64,000 nt of DNA from a marine gamma proteobacterium HTCC2143. GTDB taxonomy: Bacteria > Pseudomonadota > Gammaproteobacteria > Pseudomonadales > Dasaniaceae. The stretch lies in the NCBI GenBank assembly GCA_000169075.1, contig AAVT01000003.1, forward strand, positions 248,001 through 312,000, written 5' to 3'. Under the pieces are notes generated by a model. The model worked only from the letters and a program-made list of their open reading frames with translations, had not been told where the DNA came from and did not search any database. Shown here piece by piece: positions 56,614 to 64,000 of the stretch. How positions within the stretch are numbered: position 1 is the first letter of the stretch; each line of letters begins with the position of its first letter. Made by a program: the position numbers and the translations under genes.

Positions 56614-57666
56614 TTATTTTGCAGCAAATTGAAGCATTCGGATGAGTGGCTTCATTGCCTGCTCTCTCATACTCACGTCAACGTGAACTTCACTATTGCC
56701 GTATTCTAAAGCGTCAGCAAGATTGTCGAGTGCATTCATTGCCATCCACGGACAATTAGCACAACTCCGACAGGCTGCTCCGCTTCCTGCTGTAGGGGCA
56801 ATAATAAAGTCTTTATCAGGTACCTGTTGCTGCAATTTATAGAATATACCTTGGTCCGTGGCAACGATAAACTGCTCATTTGGCAGAGTCTTTGCCGCAT
56901 TTATTATCTGTGAGGTGGAACCGACAAAATCTGCCAGTGCGACAACAGGCTCGGGTGATTCTGGGTGAACAAGAATGGCTGAATCCGGGTATACCGCCTT
57001 TAAATCCAGCAAGCCTTGAGCCTTGAATTCTTCGTGAACAATGCAGGCGCCGTCCCACATTAGTACATCGGCCCCGGTTTCTCGCTGCACATAGCCACCC
57101 AAATGTTTATCTGGCGCCCACAATATTTTTTCTCCCTGCGCATCAAGATGTTCAACCACCTGCAAGGCGATACTGGATGTGACTACCCAATCGGCCCTTG
57201 CTTTAACGGCCGCAGAGGTATTGGCGTAAACAACCACCGTCCGATCGGGGTGTTGATCGCAAAAGGCGGAAAACTCCTCCGCGGGACAACCGATATCCAG
57301 AGAACAGGTTGCTTCCAACGTAGGCATTAAAACCGTTTTTTCAGGCGACAATATTTTTGCCGTTTCGCCCATAAATTTAACTCCGGCGACAATCAGCGTT
57401 GTTGCTTCGTTATCTCTGCCGAAACGTGCCATTTCCAATGAATCAGATACACAGCCGCCGGTCTCCTCAGCCAATTCTTGGATCATAGGGTCGGTATAAT
57501 AGTGGGCAACTAAAACCGCATTTTTTTCAACCAAGAGAGCTCTAATACGCTGTTTGATCTGCTCTTGTTGATCGCTTGTCAAAGGCGAGTGATCGTCAAT
57601 GCGGTTAAGATGGTCTCGAACCAATTTTTGGTCAGCTGCATGATGCGACATTATTGCGTCCGCCAT
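56614..57666 (-). CDS. nadA: Quinolinate synthase NadA
   Basis: 350 aa, typical. It condenses iminoaspartate (from NadB) with dihydroxyacetone phosphate. The 4Fe-4S ligands are visible: C121 ([11 protein letters not shown]), C208 (GACIVHEEF) and C305 in [13 protein letters not shown]. Other motifs are [36 protein letters not shown] and [11 protein letters not shown] 57666 is used; ATG 57651 is an alternative. Convergent with the bepA-like gene. Confidence 0.96.
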   Translation of the reverse strand: MADAIMSHHAADQKLVRDHLNRIDDHSPLTSDQQEQIKQRIRALLVEKNAVLVAHYYTDPMIQELAEETGGCVSDSLEMARFGRDNEATTLIVAGVKFMGETAKILSPEKTVLMPTLEATCSLDIGCPAEEFSAFCDQHPDRTVVVYANTSAAVKARADWVVTSSIALQVVEHLDAQGEKILWAPDKHLGGYVQRETGADVLMWDGACIVHEEFKAQGLLDLKAVYPDSAILVHPESPEPVVALADFVGSTSQIINAAKTLPNEQFIVATDQGIFYKLQQQVPDKDFIIAPTAGSGAACRSCANCPWMAMNALDNLADALEYGNSEVHVDVSMREQAMKPLIRMLQFAAK

Positions 57667-58035
57667 AATAAAGTAAAACCTCTGCCTATCCAGTCATAAT
57701 TGCGGCAATTCTAGCAGAAAAAAAGGTCTGTAGAGTGCTCCCGGGTAAACTTTAATCAGGAAAATGATCGCTAAATACTCGTCCGATAATCACCGGATGG
57801 TGGCTATCCGAACGCCATATTACACAGCCGAACTCGCAATTTCCCATCGATTCTACGCTAAATGCAACCTCTATCGACCCTATGAGCCCCTAGATTATCT
57901 CATTTGATAAACCGTACTCACTGACCACACACAACATCTGGTTTTTGTGATGCCAGTATCGGCTTCAGCGAGGCGAATACATTATGGTAACTCCATCGCA
58001 ACACGTATGTTCAATAGCACTCAGCGAGATATCTT
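57667..58035. other. nadA/cNMP-protein intergenic region
   Basis: 369 bp between divergent genes. One short frame (57764-57907, 47 aa, no good ribosome-binding spacing) is open but shows nothing recognisable, so I do not call it a gene. Presumably holds the promoters of nadA and the downstream gene. Confidence 0.4.
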
Positions 58036-59100
58036 ATGACAGCAATCACCGATAGCGAACTAGCCGATTATATCCATCGATTCAGCCCCCTCGATAAGGT
58101 TCTCAAAAAAAACCGGTCTCGACTAATGAATCATATAAATCTACAATTTTTTAGTAAGGGCACTACTATCATCCGTAGCTTTGATCACAATTCGATGGCT
58201 TATTTCCTAGTCGATGGCAGTGTCGAAATCAGAGAATCGTTTGATCATCGTTTGATATTGAGCGCCGGAGAGAAAAGTACCCGCGAGTCTCTGCAAAGTC
58301 ATTTGGATCACGCCGGTAGCGCTAAGATAAAGGCCGCTGAAGACTGTCATCTATTGACCATAGATTTACAACACTTAGATGCGATATTGGTCGCCGAAAA
58401 AGATTATTCCATTAACTATTTGGACGAAGGTGGTGTCTCTTTGGATGACGACGCACTTATTGATGACAACTTTCAGGAGGACTGGGAGAATGTCTTCATC
58501 CGATCAAGTTTGACGGAAAACCTATCCAACACCATGATCCACCAACTTATGTCCCAACTTGAAAATATTACCGTCTTAGCTGGCGAATGTATTGTCAAAG
58601 CGAATACGCCAGGCGACTACTTCTATTTAATAAAACAAGGAACCGCTAGTGTCCAGACTGCGGCTAACGGCCCGTTCAAGGGCGAACGTTTTCGCTTAAA
58701 CGCTGGTAATTATTTTGGTGACGAGGCACTGGTTGCTGATACAACCCGCAATGCTACCGTTACTATGTCGACTGATGGTTTACTGGGCCGACTCAACATC
58801 GATGCCTTCAACAGCCTGATTAAGTGCCGATTAGTCGAACCACTTCCCCGCGAGACCTTGCAAGGCTCACCCGAGATGAAAGTGATTGATGTAAGATTTG
58901 CGACTGAGTTCAAGCGAGATCACAGAGAAGGAGCGGACAATATTCCAATCAGCTTTCTACGGCTGCAATTAGACCAGCTGTCATCATCGGCTCTTTACAT
59001 CATTACGCCAGACAATGATCGTCGAGCAGAATTGGCAACGTACATCATGCGTCAAGCTGGATTCCAAGCTTATTATGGATTTGATCCACCGCCGGAATAG
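58036..59100 (+). CDS. Double cyclic-nucleotide-binding-like protein with degenerate rhodanese domain
   Basis: 354 aa. Residues about 25-125 form a cNMP-binding-like fold without a recognisable phosphate-binding cassette. Residues about 155-265 form a second, better one (LAGECIVKANTPGDYFYLIK; FGDEALVADTTRNATV at 227-242, cassette Arg238-Asn239-Ala240). Residues about 280-350 are rhodanese-like (MKVIDVRFATEFKRDHREGA), but the active-site loop reads TPDNDR at 324-329, without the catalytic Cys, so sulfurtransferase activity is not expected. Probably a ligand-sensing scaffold. No DNA-binding domain is present. Confidence 0.82.
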   Translation: MTAITDSELADYIHRFSPLDKVLKKNRSRLMNHINLQFFSKGTTIIRSFDHNSMAYFLVDGSVEIRESFDHRLILSAGEKSTRESLQSHLDHAGSAKIKAAEDCHLLTIDLQHLDAILVAEKDYSINYLDEGGVSLDDDALIDDNFQEDWENVFIRSSLTENLSNTMIHQLMSQLENITVLAGECIVKANTPGDYFYLIKQGTASVQTAANGPFKGERFRLNAGNYFGDEALVADTTRNATVTMSTDGLLGRLNIDAFNSLIKCRLVEPLPRETLQGSPEMKVIDVRFATEFKRDHREGADNIPISFLRLQLDQLSSSALYIITPDNDRRAELATYIMRQAGFQAYYGFDPPPE

Positions 59101-59136
59101 CCACCAAGCCGATTATCAGCAAATATCATTAAACCC

Positions 59137-59400
59137 TTAGCCGCTGAAGTCGGACATATATTGTCTTGCGTAGCCACCCCATTCGTCTCTATGACGTAGG
59201 AAAAAAGACAGCTCTATTGTGGCATCGTCCTTAGTGAGAAACGGCCCCACTTGCAGGTACTCCCGCGTCGAGAAAAACCATTGACCACTGATGCAAAAGT
59301 ATCGATTGGCGCGAATGTGACGGGCTTCAGCCTCCCCATTTCTGCATTCCATTGCACTTTCTATTGCACTCTCTATTGCACTTTCCATTGCACTTTCCAT
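59137..59400 (-). CDS. Small protein with N-terminal tetrapeptide repeat (DUF6316-like)
   Basis: 87 aa. The body (IRANRYFCISGQWFFSTREY, LQVGPFLTKDDATIELSFFL) resembles a family of small gammaproteobacterial proteins I associate with DUF6316; function unknown. The N-terminus is a 12-bp tandem repeat translated as MESA/IESA units. ATG 59400 has a good AGGGAG ribosome-binding site, but in-frame ATGs at residues 5 and 17 are further possible starts created by the repeat. Confidence 0.65.
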   Translation of the reverse strand: MESAMESAIESAIESAMECRNGEAEARHIRANRYFCISGQWFFSTREYLQVGPFLTKDDATIELSFFLRHRDEWGGYARQYMSDFSG

Positions 59401-59404
59401 TGCA
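59353..59404 (-). repeat. 12-bp tandem repeat at the start of a small gene
   Basis: Four copies of a 12-bp unit (ATGGAAAGTGCA and the variants ATAGAGAGTGCA and ATAGAAAGTGCA on the minus strand) plus a partial copy. The unit length is a multiple of three, so copy-number change would lengthen or shorten the N-terminus without a frameshift. Confidence 0.85.
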
Positions 59405-59535
59405 CGTCTCCCTTATGCTAGCTCACACTCCGTAGTGTAAGGAATTCAGCAACAGGATTCATCTAAACGCTATATTGTTTTGATCTATTAATAATTAATT
59501 TACGCAAAACATCGTATAGCTAATGGATTTATTAT

Positions 59536-59691
59536 GTGAGCCGCATAGTTAGAGTCATCCGTGTTAATCATCTGGTACCGAAGAACGGGGCTTACCCATA
59601 TTCAGTCACTGACATACTGGCGGCGTATCGTGCTGTTATGCTCGGCAAAACCTACCACGGCTATCGATGGCAAGTGATGAGCCCTCTCTGA
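59536..59691 (+). CDS. Possible small ORF, unknown
   Basis: GTG-started 51-aa frame (contains YPYSVTDILAAYRAVMLGKT). Composition looks more protein-like than its surroundings, but there is no clear ribosome-binding site and no family is recognised. It could be a remnant of a longer gene. Confidence 0.22.
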   Translation: MSRIVRVIRVNHLVPKNGAYPYSVTDILAAYRAVMLGKTYHGYRWQVMSPL

Positions 59692-60363
59692 CCGTTTAAC
59701 CATAGTCTAATGGTCGCGGCTGGAACACTAAGCCACTGGGTTGCAGTTGGATTTGAATGGTTTTTTTACTCGCTTTCGGTTGTAGACGGACATCAGTTTT
59801 AAGTGGGTCGCAATGCGCAAAGGGCGTCTGACCATTAAGACACCTGACCCGTCTGCGTTTTGGGCTGTCGCTCTTTTGGGAATTTTTAAGCGTCTGGGTG
59901 TACAAGTGTCTCTGCGCGCTTGATACGAATTCTTGCCTTGCAGTCTGCCGATTTCCTGCTTTTTCGTGCTGTGATCGTCAGCATTAATTAGCCTCCCAAG
60001 TGCTTAACTTTTCTGGGCACTTTTCTGGCCATGTAGATAGCAAATAATGGTTAAATCAGGAAGTGAACAGAAGATCCTAGAAACAGGGTCTAAACACTTA
60101 ATGACGGGGGCTTCAGAGGGCGGAATGCGCTGAATAGAGTCGATAATCGATTGGAGCGAAGACCAATATCATTTAGACTTTTCGATAACTTATAAAAATA
60201 AAAACTAGTCGGGACCCTATCGGGACAAATAGGCTGAATAAGGCCCTCAAAGATTGATGAGAAAGTCCTTAGCTAGTACCAGTTTAGGCAGAATCATATC
60301 GGAAGTAGCTATAGATCGATCTGAAGCAGCCCCACTCCAACCAATGAATTTTCTCATTCTGTC

Positions 60364-60391
60364 TGTCAACCTAAATCTCAGACATACGTTT
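60364..60391 (+). promoter_or_regulatory. ECF-type promoter of the DUF3106/sigma-factor operon
   Basis: TGTCAACC (60364-60371), 15 nt, CGTTT (60387-60391). The AAC-type -35 and CGT-type -10 boxes are characteristic of ECF sigma factors. The same two boxes with the same spacing recur at 63124-63151. The inferred start is near 60398, about 118 nt before the first gene. Confidence 0.7.
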
Positions 60392-60515
60392 AATACTATA
60401 GCGCTGTACTGAGCGGACTTTATGTACCATCAATTTCGCTAACTTGAGCTATACTTTCTGACGTTGGTTTCATAGAGCCCTTTGGGGCTTAGTAAGCTGG
60501 TCTGAGACAGTATTC

Positions 60516-60779
60516 ATGCGCAAATTATCGAGTGGGAAGTTCACATGCTGGATCCTATGCCTCGTTGCTATGCCGTTACCAGTGCATGCAGAAGAGCGAA
60601 CGGTACTGGACACGACTGGCGCTAGCAGGCAGGAGCAAGCCCCTGATGAAGAGCTATTAGAATTTTTGGCTGAATTTGGCGCTACTGATGAAGAGACATT
60701 TGAAGTCATTATGTATCACGGAGTTGAGGATGTTGCGATGCCTATAAAGCAAGGTGAAAAGAGGAGCAGTCATGAATAG
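60516..60779 (+). CDS. Small secreted acidic protein, unknown
   Basis: 87 aa. N-terminal signal peptide (CWILCLVAMPLPVHA-EE). The mature part is acidic, with DEELLEFLAEFGATDEETFE, a stretch reminiscent of the acidic end of the anti-sigma-like protein encoded downstream (MEEDLEFYLWLAEQ). First gene of the ECF operon; its stop overlaps the DUF3106 gene start by 8 nt. Small proteins of this type often precede DUF3106 genes in other proteobacteria. No function known. Confidence 0.65.
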   Translation: MRKLSSGKFTCWILCLVAMPLPVHAEERTVLDTTGASRQEQAPDEELLEFLAEFGATDEETFEVIMYHGVEDVAMPIKQGEKRSSHE

Positions 60780-61233
60780 CCAATGGCTAAGATACAGTAT
60801 TTATGGACTGCTATTACTACTTGGCTGCAATTCAATAGCTTCTGTTGCAGACGAGTGGGATAAGCTACCCCCTGATACGAAGCAAACGCTATCCAGCTTT
60901 GAAGACCGCTGGGACTCATTGAGCACCGACAAACGGCAAAAGCTGCAACAAGCTGCGGACCAGTGGCAAGGTATGTCAGGCGAACAACGCAAGCAAGCCA
61001 AACAACGCATGCAGCGCTGGAATAAACTAACCGCTGACGAAAGACAAGCTGTTAGTAAACGCCAAAAACAATTCCAGCAACTTTCACCTAAGGGTAAAGC
61101 CATAATACGTAATCAATTCAAACGTTTTTCAACCATGACTCCGGCAAAACGAAAACAACTAAAGCAACGGTGGAAAAAACTAACGCCGGCACAAAAAAGA
61201 CGCCTGAAACGGCAAATTAAAAACCAACAATAA
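60772..61233 (+). CDS. DUF3106-like exported helical repeat protein
   Basis: 153 aa from ATG 60772 (GAGGAG ribosome-binding site). Hydrophobic export signal (YSIYGLLLLLGCNSIASVA), possibly a lipobox at LLGC. The rest is about six 20-residue repeats of the form W-x2-L-x3-R-x2-L (examples: EDRWDSLSTDKRQKLQ; MQRWNKLTADERQAV; KQRWKKLTPAQKRRLKR), strongly basic towards the end. This is the DUF3106 pattern, of unknown function, usually encoded beside an ECF sigma factor as here. Confidence 0.78.
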   Translation: MNSQWLRYSIYGLLLLLGCNSIASVADEWDKLPPDTKQTLSSFEDRWDSLSTDKRQKLQQAADQWQGMSGEQRKQAKQRMQRWNKLTADERQAVSKRQKQFQQLSPKGKAIIRNQFKRFSTMTPAKRKQLKQRWKKLTPAQKRRLKRQIKNQQ

Positions 61234-61266
61234 GGCCAATATGATAGCAAGGAGTAACTGGGTTTA

Positions 61267-62187
61267 GTGCATCACCCAATCGCTGTTCATTTTATCGCGT
61301 TGTTCGTGTGGCTTGCTGCAGGGTTATCCTATTCCTCATCTGCATTAGCTAACCTCGATGATTGGTTGTTGGATGTAGAGCTTGATAACAGCATCGGTTT
61401 TCACTATGGAGCCGGCGTAGATGGTTTAAGTATTGCGGGGCTGAGCGGTGCACTGAGCTTACCTTTTAGCTACGACTTTTTTTTCGACTATTACAAGACC
61501 AGTGAAGACCGGGCTCGATACGACCTCAATTATTTCAGCGCGGGTATTAACAGCAACCCCTTTGAGACTTGGTCAGTCAAGTTTGAATATGAATATTTCG
61601 GCAAAAGTGATGTTTATGAACAGAAAGACTATAAACTTTCAATACAGTATTTTCCGAGTAATTATTTAGTCGCTATTGGAGTTAGCCAAGGAGACGCGGA
61701 AGCCCATATTGACTCACTAGTAATCGATCTGATTGAAGAAGACCTGACGGGAGGAAGTCCATTACTGGATCGTATTAGGAATACACGTCTGAGCACCGAT
61801 AATAAAGGTTATTTTGCAGAGGCTAAATTATTTCTAGGAAACTGGCAGTGGGGGATAGACGGCAAGAAAGTCAATTATAGCGAAGATATTGCACTGCTGG
61901 GTGCGCGCGACCGTATTCAACAGCTACTTGATCAGCAGGCACTAGCACAAATATACGGCTTAATCGATTGGCGCCTTTCGGCTGACGGCACCTATGCATG
62001 GGAAACATCTTCGCTACAACTCGGAGTCTCAAGAATTCAATCGGCTGTTGATAGACAGACAAGGGATTACTTGTTTGCTACCGCAGAGTATTTTCCTCGA
62101 TATTGGTTATCCTTCAGCTTCACTGTGGCAGACTCTCTAGAGGAGCACTTGCCCTATGCAGAATTTGCAACACGCATTTATTGGTAG
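61267..62187 (+). CDS. Predicted outer-membrane beta-barrel-type protein
   Basis: 306 aa with a GTG start and an AAGGAG sequence 12 nt upstream. Signal peptide (FIALFVWLAAGLSYSSSALA), then alternating polar/aromatic strands (YDLNYFSAGINSNPFETWSV; KFEYEYFGKSD; YKLSIQYFPSNYLVAIGVSQ; YLFATAEYFPRYWLSFSF) and a C-terminal aromatic residue (ATRIYW). These are features of outer-membrane barrels recognised by the Bam complex. No family recognised. It sits inside the ECF operon between the DUF3106 gene and the sigma factor. Confidence 0.65.
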   Translation: MHHPIAVHFIALFVWLAAGLSYSSSALANLDDWLLDVELDNSIGFHYGAGVDGLSIAGLSGALSLPFSYDFFFDYYKTSEDRARYDLNYFSAGINSNPFETWSVKFEYEYFGKSDVYEQKDYKLSIQYFPSNYLVAIGVSQGDAEAHIDSLVIDLIEEDLTGGSPLLDRIRNTRLSTDNKGYFAEAKLFLGNWQWGIDGKKVNYSEDIALLGARDRIQQLLDQQALAQIYGLIDWRLSADGTYAWETSSLQLGVSRIQSAVDRQTRDYLFATAEYFPRYWLSFSFTVADSLEEHLPYAEFATRIYW

Positions 62188-62205
62188 CTCTGAGGGAAGT
62201 CGTTG

Positions 62206-62727
62206 ATGACGCTCAATCAATTTTTAACCAGCGTGCAAAAACGCGCTTTTATCACGGCAAAGTTGGCAACCGACAATGAGGATGACGCACTGGATATTGT
62301 ACAAGACAGTATGTTCAAACTTGCAAAGAGTTATCCTGACAAAAGCGAACAAGAATGGCCGGCGCTGTTTCAGCGAGTTTTACAAAATGCCATCAAGGAC
62401 TGGTATCGCAAGCAAAAAGTTAGAAAAATCATGTGGTGGTGGCAACAGGATAAAATAAGCGAAGAAGAGCTACCGATTGACTACAGTAATATTCCTCGCG
62501 AAGAACCAGAGAAATCACAACAGACTATACAAACAGCCAATGCAATAAATGCGGCGCTACGTAAATTGCCTTTCAGACAACAGCAAGCGTTTATTTTACG
62601 TGCATGGTGGGAACATAGTACCGAAGAAACCGCAGCCATTATGGGTTGTTCAGCAGGTAGCGTGAAAACACATTATTCAAGAGCCAGCAAAGCCTTGGCA
62701 AACGCTCTACAAGAGGTGGTTTTATGA
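62206..62727 (+). CDS. ECF-type RNA polymerase sigma factor
   Basis: 173 aa from ATG 62206 (an in-frame TTG precedes it). Sigma region 2: FITAKLATDNEDDALDIVQD, SMFKLAKSYPD, LQNAIKDWYRKQKVRK. Region 4: LRKLPFRQQQAFILRAWWEH, STEETAAIMGCSAGSVKTHY, SRASKALANAL. The tryptophan-rich linker (IMWWWQQDK) is unusual. A 4-nt overlap couples it to the next gene, the likely anti-sigma factor. Two matching ECF promoters in the cluster suggest it controls its own operon and the downstream secreted-protein gene. Confidence 0.9.
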   Translation: MTLNQFLTSVQKRAFITAKLATDNEDDALDIVQDSMFKLAKSYPDKSEQEWPALFQRVLQNAIKDWYRKQKVRKIMWWWQQDKISEEELPIDYSNIPREEPEKSQQTIQTANAINAALRKLPFRQQQAFILRAWWEHSTEETAAIMGCSAGSVKTHYSRASKALANALQEVVL

Positions 62728-63098
62728 AAGACTCAGAGAAAAGGGCAAAGCGTAATGCCGATATCGACTTATGTGTAACCAATGCGCTGGATAAACAAGC
62801 AGAGACTATTAGCCCAAAAATCAGTGATCGCCTAGATGCGGCTCGTTTCAGCGCAATTGCCGAGCCGGATTCCAAGCTCAACTCCAACCCAGGCTTACTG
62901 CCGTGGCTGCCTGCAATGGGTACCTGTGCTGCTTTATTGCTTGTGGTTGTGATGCTCAATATACCCGATTCCAGCACCCCCACACTTGCCGATGGAGATC
63001 AGGACCTTGTGCTGGAGGTTGTATTAACCAACCAGGATATGGACCTTATGGAAGAGGATTTGGAGTTCTACCTTTGGTTGGCTGAGCAAAACAGCTAA
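62724..63098 (+). CDS. Probable anti-sigma factor (DUF3619-like, single membrane helix)
   Basis: 124 aa, overlapping the sigma-factor stop by 4 nt (ATGA). Cytoplasmic N-terminal region about 1-58 (LDKQAETISPKISDRLDAAR), one membrane helix (about 60-82, LPAMGTCAALLLVVVMLNIP), then a very acidic tail outside (DLMEEDLEFYLWLAEQNS). The layout matches membrane anti-sigma factors paired with ECF sigma factors and the DUF3619 family; no zinc-binding HxxxCxxC motif is present. Confidence 0.72.
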   Translation: MKDSEKRAKRNADIDLCVTNALDKQAETISPKISDRLDAARFSAIAEPDSKLNSNPGLLPWLPAMGTCAALLLVVVMLNIPDSSTPTLADGDQDLVLEVVLTNQDMDLMEEDLEFYLWLAEQNS

Positions 63099-63123
63099 AA
63101 AGTTCAAATATCATCGTATGCGA

Positions 63124-63151
63124 TGTCAACCCTTCAGACCCTGATACGTTT
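63124..63151 (+). promoter_or_regulatory. ECF-type promoter of the small secreted-protein gene
   Basis: TGTCAACC (63124-63131), 15 nt, CGTTT (63147-63151), identical in both boxes and spacing to the promoter at 60364-60391. Predicted start about 63158, giving a short leader with an AGGAG ribosome-binding site before the gene at 63191. Confidence 0.72.
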
Positions 63152-63190
63152 TTATAAGCACACCTATTAAAAACTATCAGGAGCTAGATA

Positions 63191-63502
63191 ATGAAAAACC
63201 TAACGAACGGGTTGGCCACCATCACGCTAATCCTCGCTTCCAGCCACTCCTTTGCAGCCGGCATCAATGAACGTCAGGCTAATCAGCAAGGACGCATTAC
63301 CCAAGGCTTTTTATCCGGTGAGTTGACTAGAAGTGAGACCCACAGTCTGACGCTAGAGCAACGCAAGCTTGCTCGCATGGAGGCGCGCTTCAGATCTGAT
63401 GGGGTATTGACCAAACGGGAGCGTGCGCACCTGCGATACAGCCTTCGTAAATCCAGTTCTACTATTTATAAGAAAAAGCATAACAATCGCGACCGTGGTT
63501 AA
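63191..63502 (+). CDS. Small secreted basic protein, uncharacterised family
   Basis: 103 aa. Signal peptide ending SHSFA-AG. The mature part (INERQANQQGRITQGFLSGE, LTRSETHSLTLEQRKLARME, RFRSDGVLTKRERAHLRYSL) belongs to a recurrent uncharacterised proteobacterial family with two related helix-turn-helix-like repeats of the pattern R-Q-x-R-I-x-Q-G...L-T...E. The DGVLTKRE stretch is mildly EF-hand-like. It is preceded by its own ECF-type promoter, so it is probably a target of the upstream sigma factor. Confidence 0.75.
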   Translation: MKNLTNGLATITLILASSHSFAAGINERQANQQGRITQGFLSGELTRSETHSLTLEQRKLARMEARFRSDGVLTKRERAHLRYSLRKSSSTIYKKKHNNRDRG

Positions 63503-63650
63503 CGCTCACGCTGCAAGTTATTTTTGACTCTGTTGGCGGAAACCATGCCGTTAATGCATGACTTTCCAGTCACCAACTGTCCTCGATTGAAAAGTGAATG
63601 GAAACTAAGCAGCCTTCTATTAGGGCAGAATTATGCCAGGTTCGATAATT

Positions 63651-64000
63651 ATGAAATTAATACAATCATTGCTTCTTAGTGCTTCACTACTTTTTCTTAT
63701 TGCCTGTGGAGGGGGATCTTCTGGCGGAAACGACAACTCCGACTTGGAATATAACCCACAGCCCGTACCAGAACCTGAAAATCCTCAACTTTGGGACTAT
63801 AAGAACATTTCCTACGGCGATGAAGAACGACAGTGGCTCAATATTCATTTAGCGGAATCAGCGTCACCGACCCCGGTTTATCTTTTTGCCCACGGCAATG
63901 GTGGAACGGCTAACGGAATGAGCCTAGGGCAGCTCAATGCCATTGTTAGTGCTGGATATACCACTGTCAGTTGGGAATCCATAGCCACCATAGGGGCAGA
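63651..64000 (+). CDS. Lipoprotein alpha/beta-hydrolase-like, partial (C-terminus beyond window)
   Basis: Frame open to the window end (116 codons seen). Signal peptide with lipobox LIAC-GGG (MKLIQSLLLSASLLFLIACG), then a Gly/Ser/Pro-rich spacer and DEERQWLNIHLAESASPTPV followed by YLFAHGNGGTANGMSLGQ, which looks like the N-terminal strands and HGNG oxyanion region of alpha/beta hydrolases. An in-frame ATG at 63633 with an AGGGCAG ribosome-binding site is an alternative start. The catalytic Ser lies outside the window. Confidence 0.7.
   Translation, partial: MKLIQSLLLSASLLFLIACGGGSSGGNDNSDLEYNPQPVPEPENPQLWDYKNISYGDEERQWLNIHLAESASPTPVYLFAHGNGGTANGMSLGQLNAIVSAGYTTVSWESIATIGA

Larger units (their letters stand above)
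59405..60515. other. Gene-poor 1.1-kb region
   Basis: No gene is firmly supported over 1.1 kb, the longest such stretch in the window. It includes one 51-codon frame (59536-59691, listed separately), a TTG-started 69-codon minus-strand frame (59905-59696, basic and unlike known proteins) and, at its right end, the ECF-type promoter at 60364-60391. It may be a decayed locus. Confidence 0.5.

Noticed and set aside
57764..57907. 47-aa frame upstream of the cNMP-rhodanese gene
   Set aside because: The only possible Shine-Dalgarno sequence is too close to the ATG and the product resembles nothing known.
59696..59905. 69-aa minus-strand frame with a TTG start
   Set aside because: No ribosome-binding site, low-complexity basic composition and no recognisable family.
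1..64000. CRISPR arrays, tRNA or rRNA genes, IS elements
   Set aside because: I looked for regularly spaced repeats, cloverleaf-like intergenic segments, and transposase or integrase motifs and saw none; a covariance-model search (tRNAscan-SE, Rfam) would be decisive for RNA genes.

Overview
The window is chromosomal DNA of a gammaproteobacterium. The gene neighbourhoods (rpoE-rseA divergent from nadB, sdhE-ygfX beside ygfZ, guaB-guaA divergent from xseA, lysS-prfB, mrp divergent from metG-rnfABCDGE, aceE-aceF) and the moderate GC content fit a free-living, probably marine Cellvibrionales/Pseudomonadales-like lineage. I cannot name a genus from this sequence. Almost all of it is dense coding sequence. 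No rRNA, tRNA, CRISPR array, transposase or integrase gene was found.

Layout. 1-7.7 kb: anti-sigma factor (cut by the window edge), rpoE with a near-perfect sigma-E promoter, nadB, ygfX, sdhE, ygfZ, an HDOD protein, ung and a lipoprotein. 7.8-13.4 kb: a compact coenzyme F420 operon (F420:NADP reductase, cofE, cofD and one giant gene that fuses CofC, CofG and CofH). 13.5-18.2 kb: tadA, a short segment that looks like the scar of an integration event at the guaA 3' end, then guaA and guaB. 18.4-24.4 kb: xseA, a Crp-like regulator, and a divergent three-gene signalling operon (receiver plus nucleotide cyclase, single-domain response regulator, histidine kinase). 24.4-27.1 kb: lysS and prfB with its programmed frameshift. 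27.3-33.2 kb: a CoA-thioester catabolic operon resembling itaconate degradation, with an NhaC-type transporter. 33.2-36.6 kb: TSUP exporter, secreted protein, dcd, mrp. 36.8-44.6 kb: metG and the full six-gene Rnf/Rsx electron-transport operon. 44.7-49.1 kb: aceF, aceE. 49.4-57.7 kb: membrane-anchored response regulator, M16 peptidase, AI-2E family permease, TusA, BepA-like protease, nadA. 58-59.4 kb: a double cyclic-nucleotide-binding/degenerate rhodanese protein and a small repeat-bearing protein. 59.4-60.5 kb is gene-poor. 60.5-64 kb: an ECF sigma/anti-sigma operon with DUF3106 and envelope-type proteins, a small secreted protein, and the start of a lipoprotein hydrolase.

Main points of interest: (1) the CofC-CofG-CofH fusion in a gammaproteobacterial F420 operon; (2) two copies of an identical ECF-type promoter (TGTCAACC-N15-CGTTT), one before the ECF operon and one before the following secreted-protein gene, which gives a testable sigma-factor regulon; (3) an 18-bp imperfect duplication of the guaA 3' end flanked by a perfect inverted repeat and a tandem repeat, which looks like an old attachment site; (4) a receiver-cyclase protein with an orphan histidine-kinase-like H-box and guanylate-cyclase-like purine-selecting residues, next to a Crp-like regulator.
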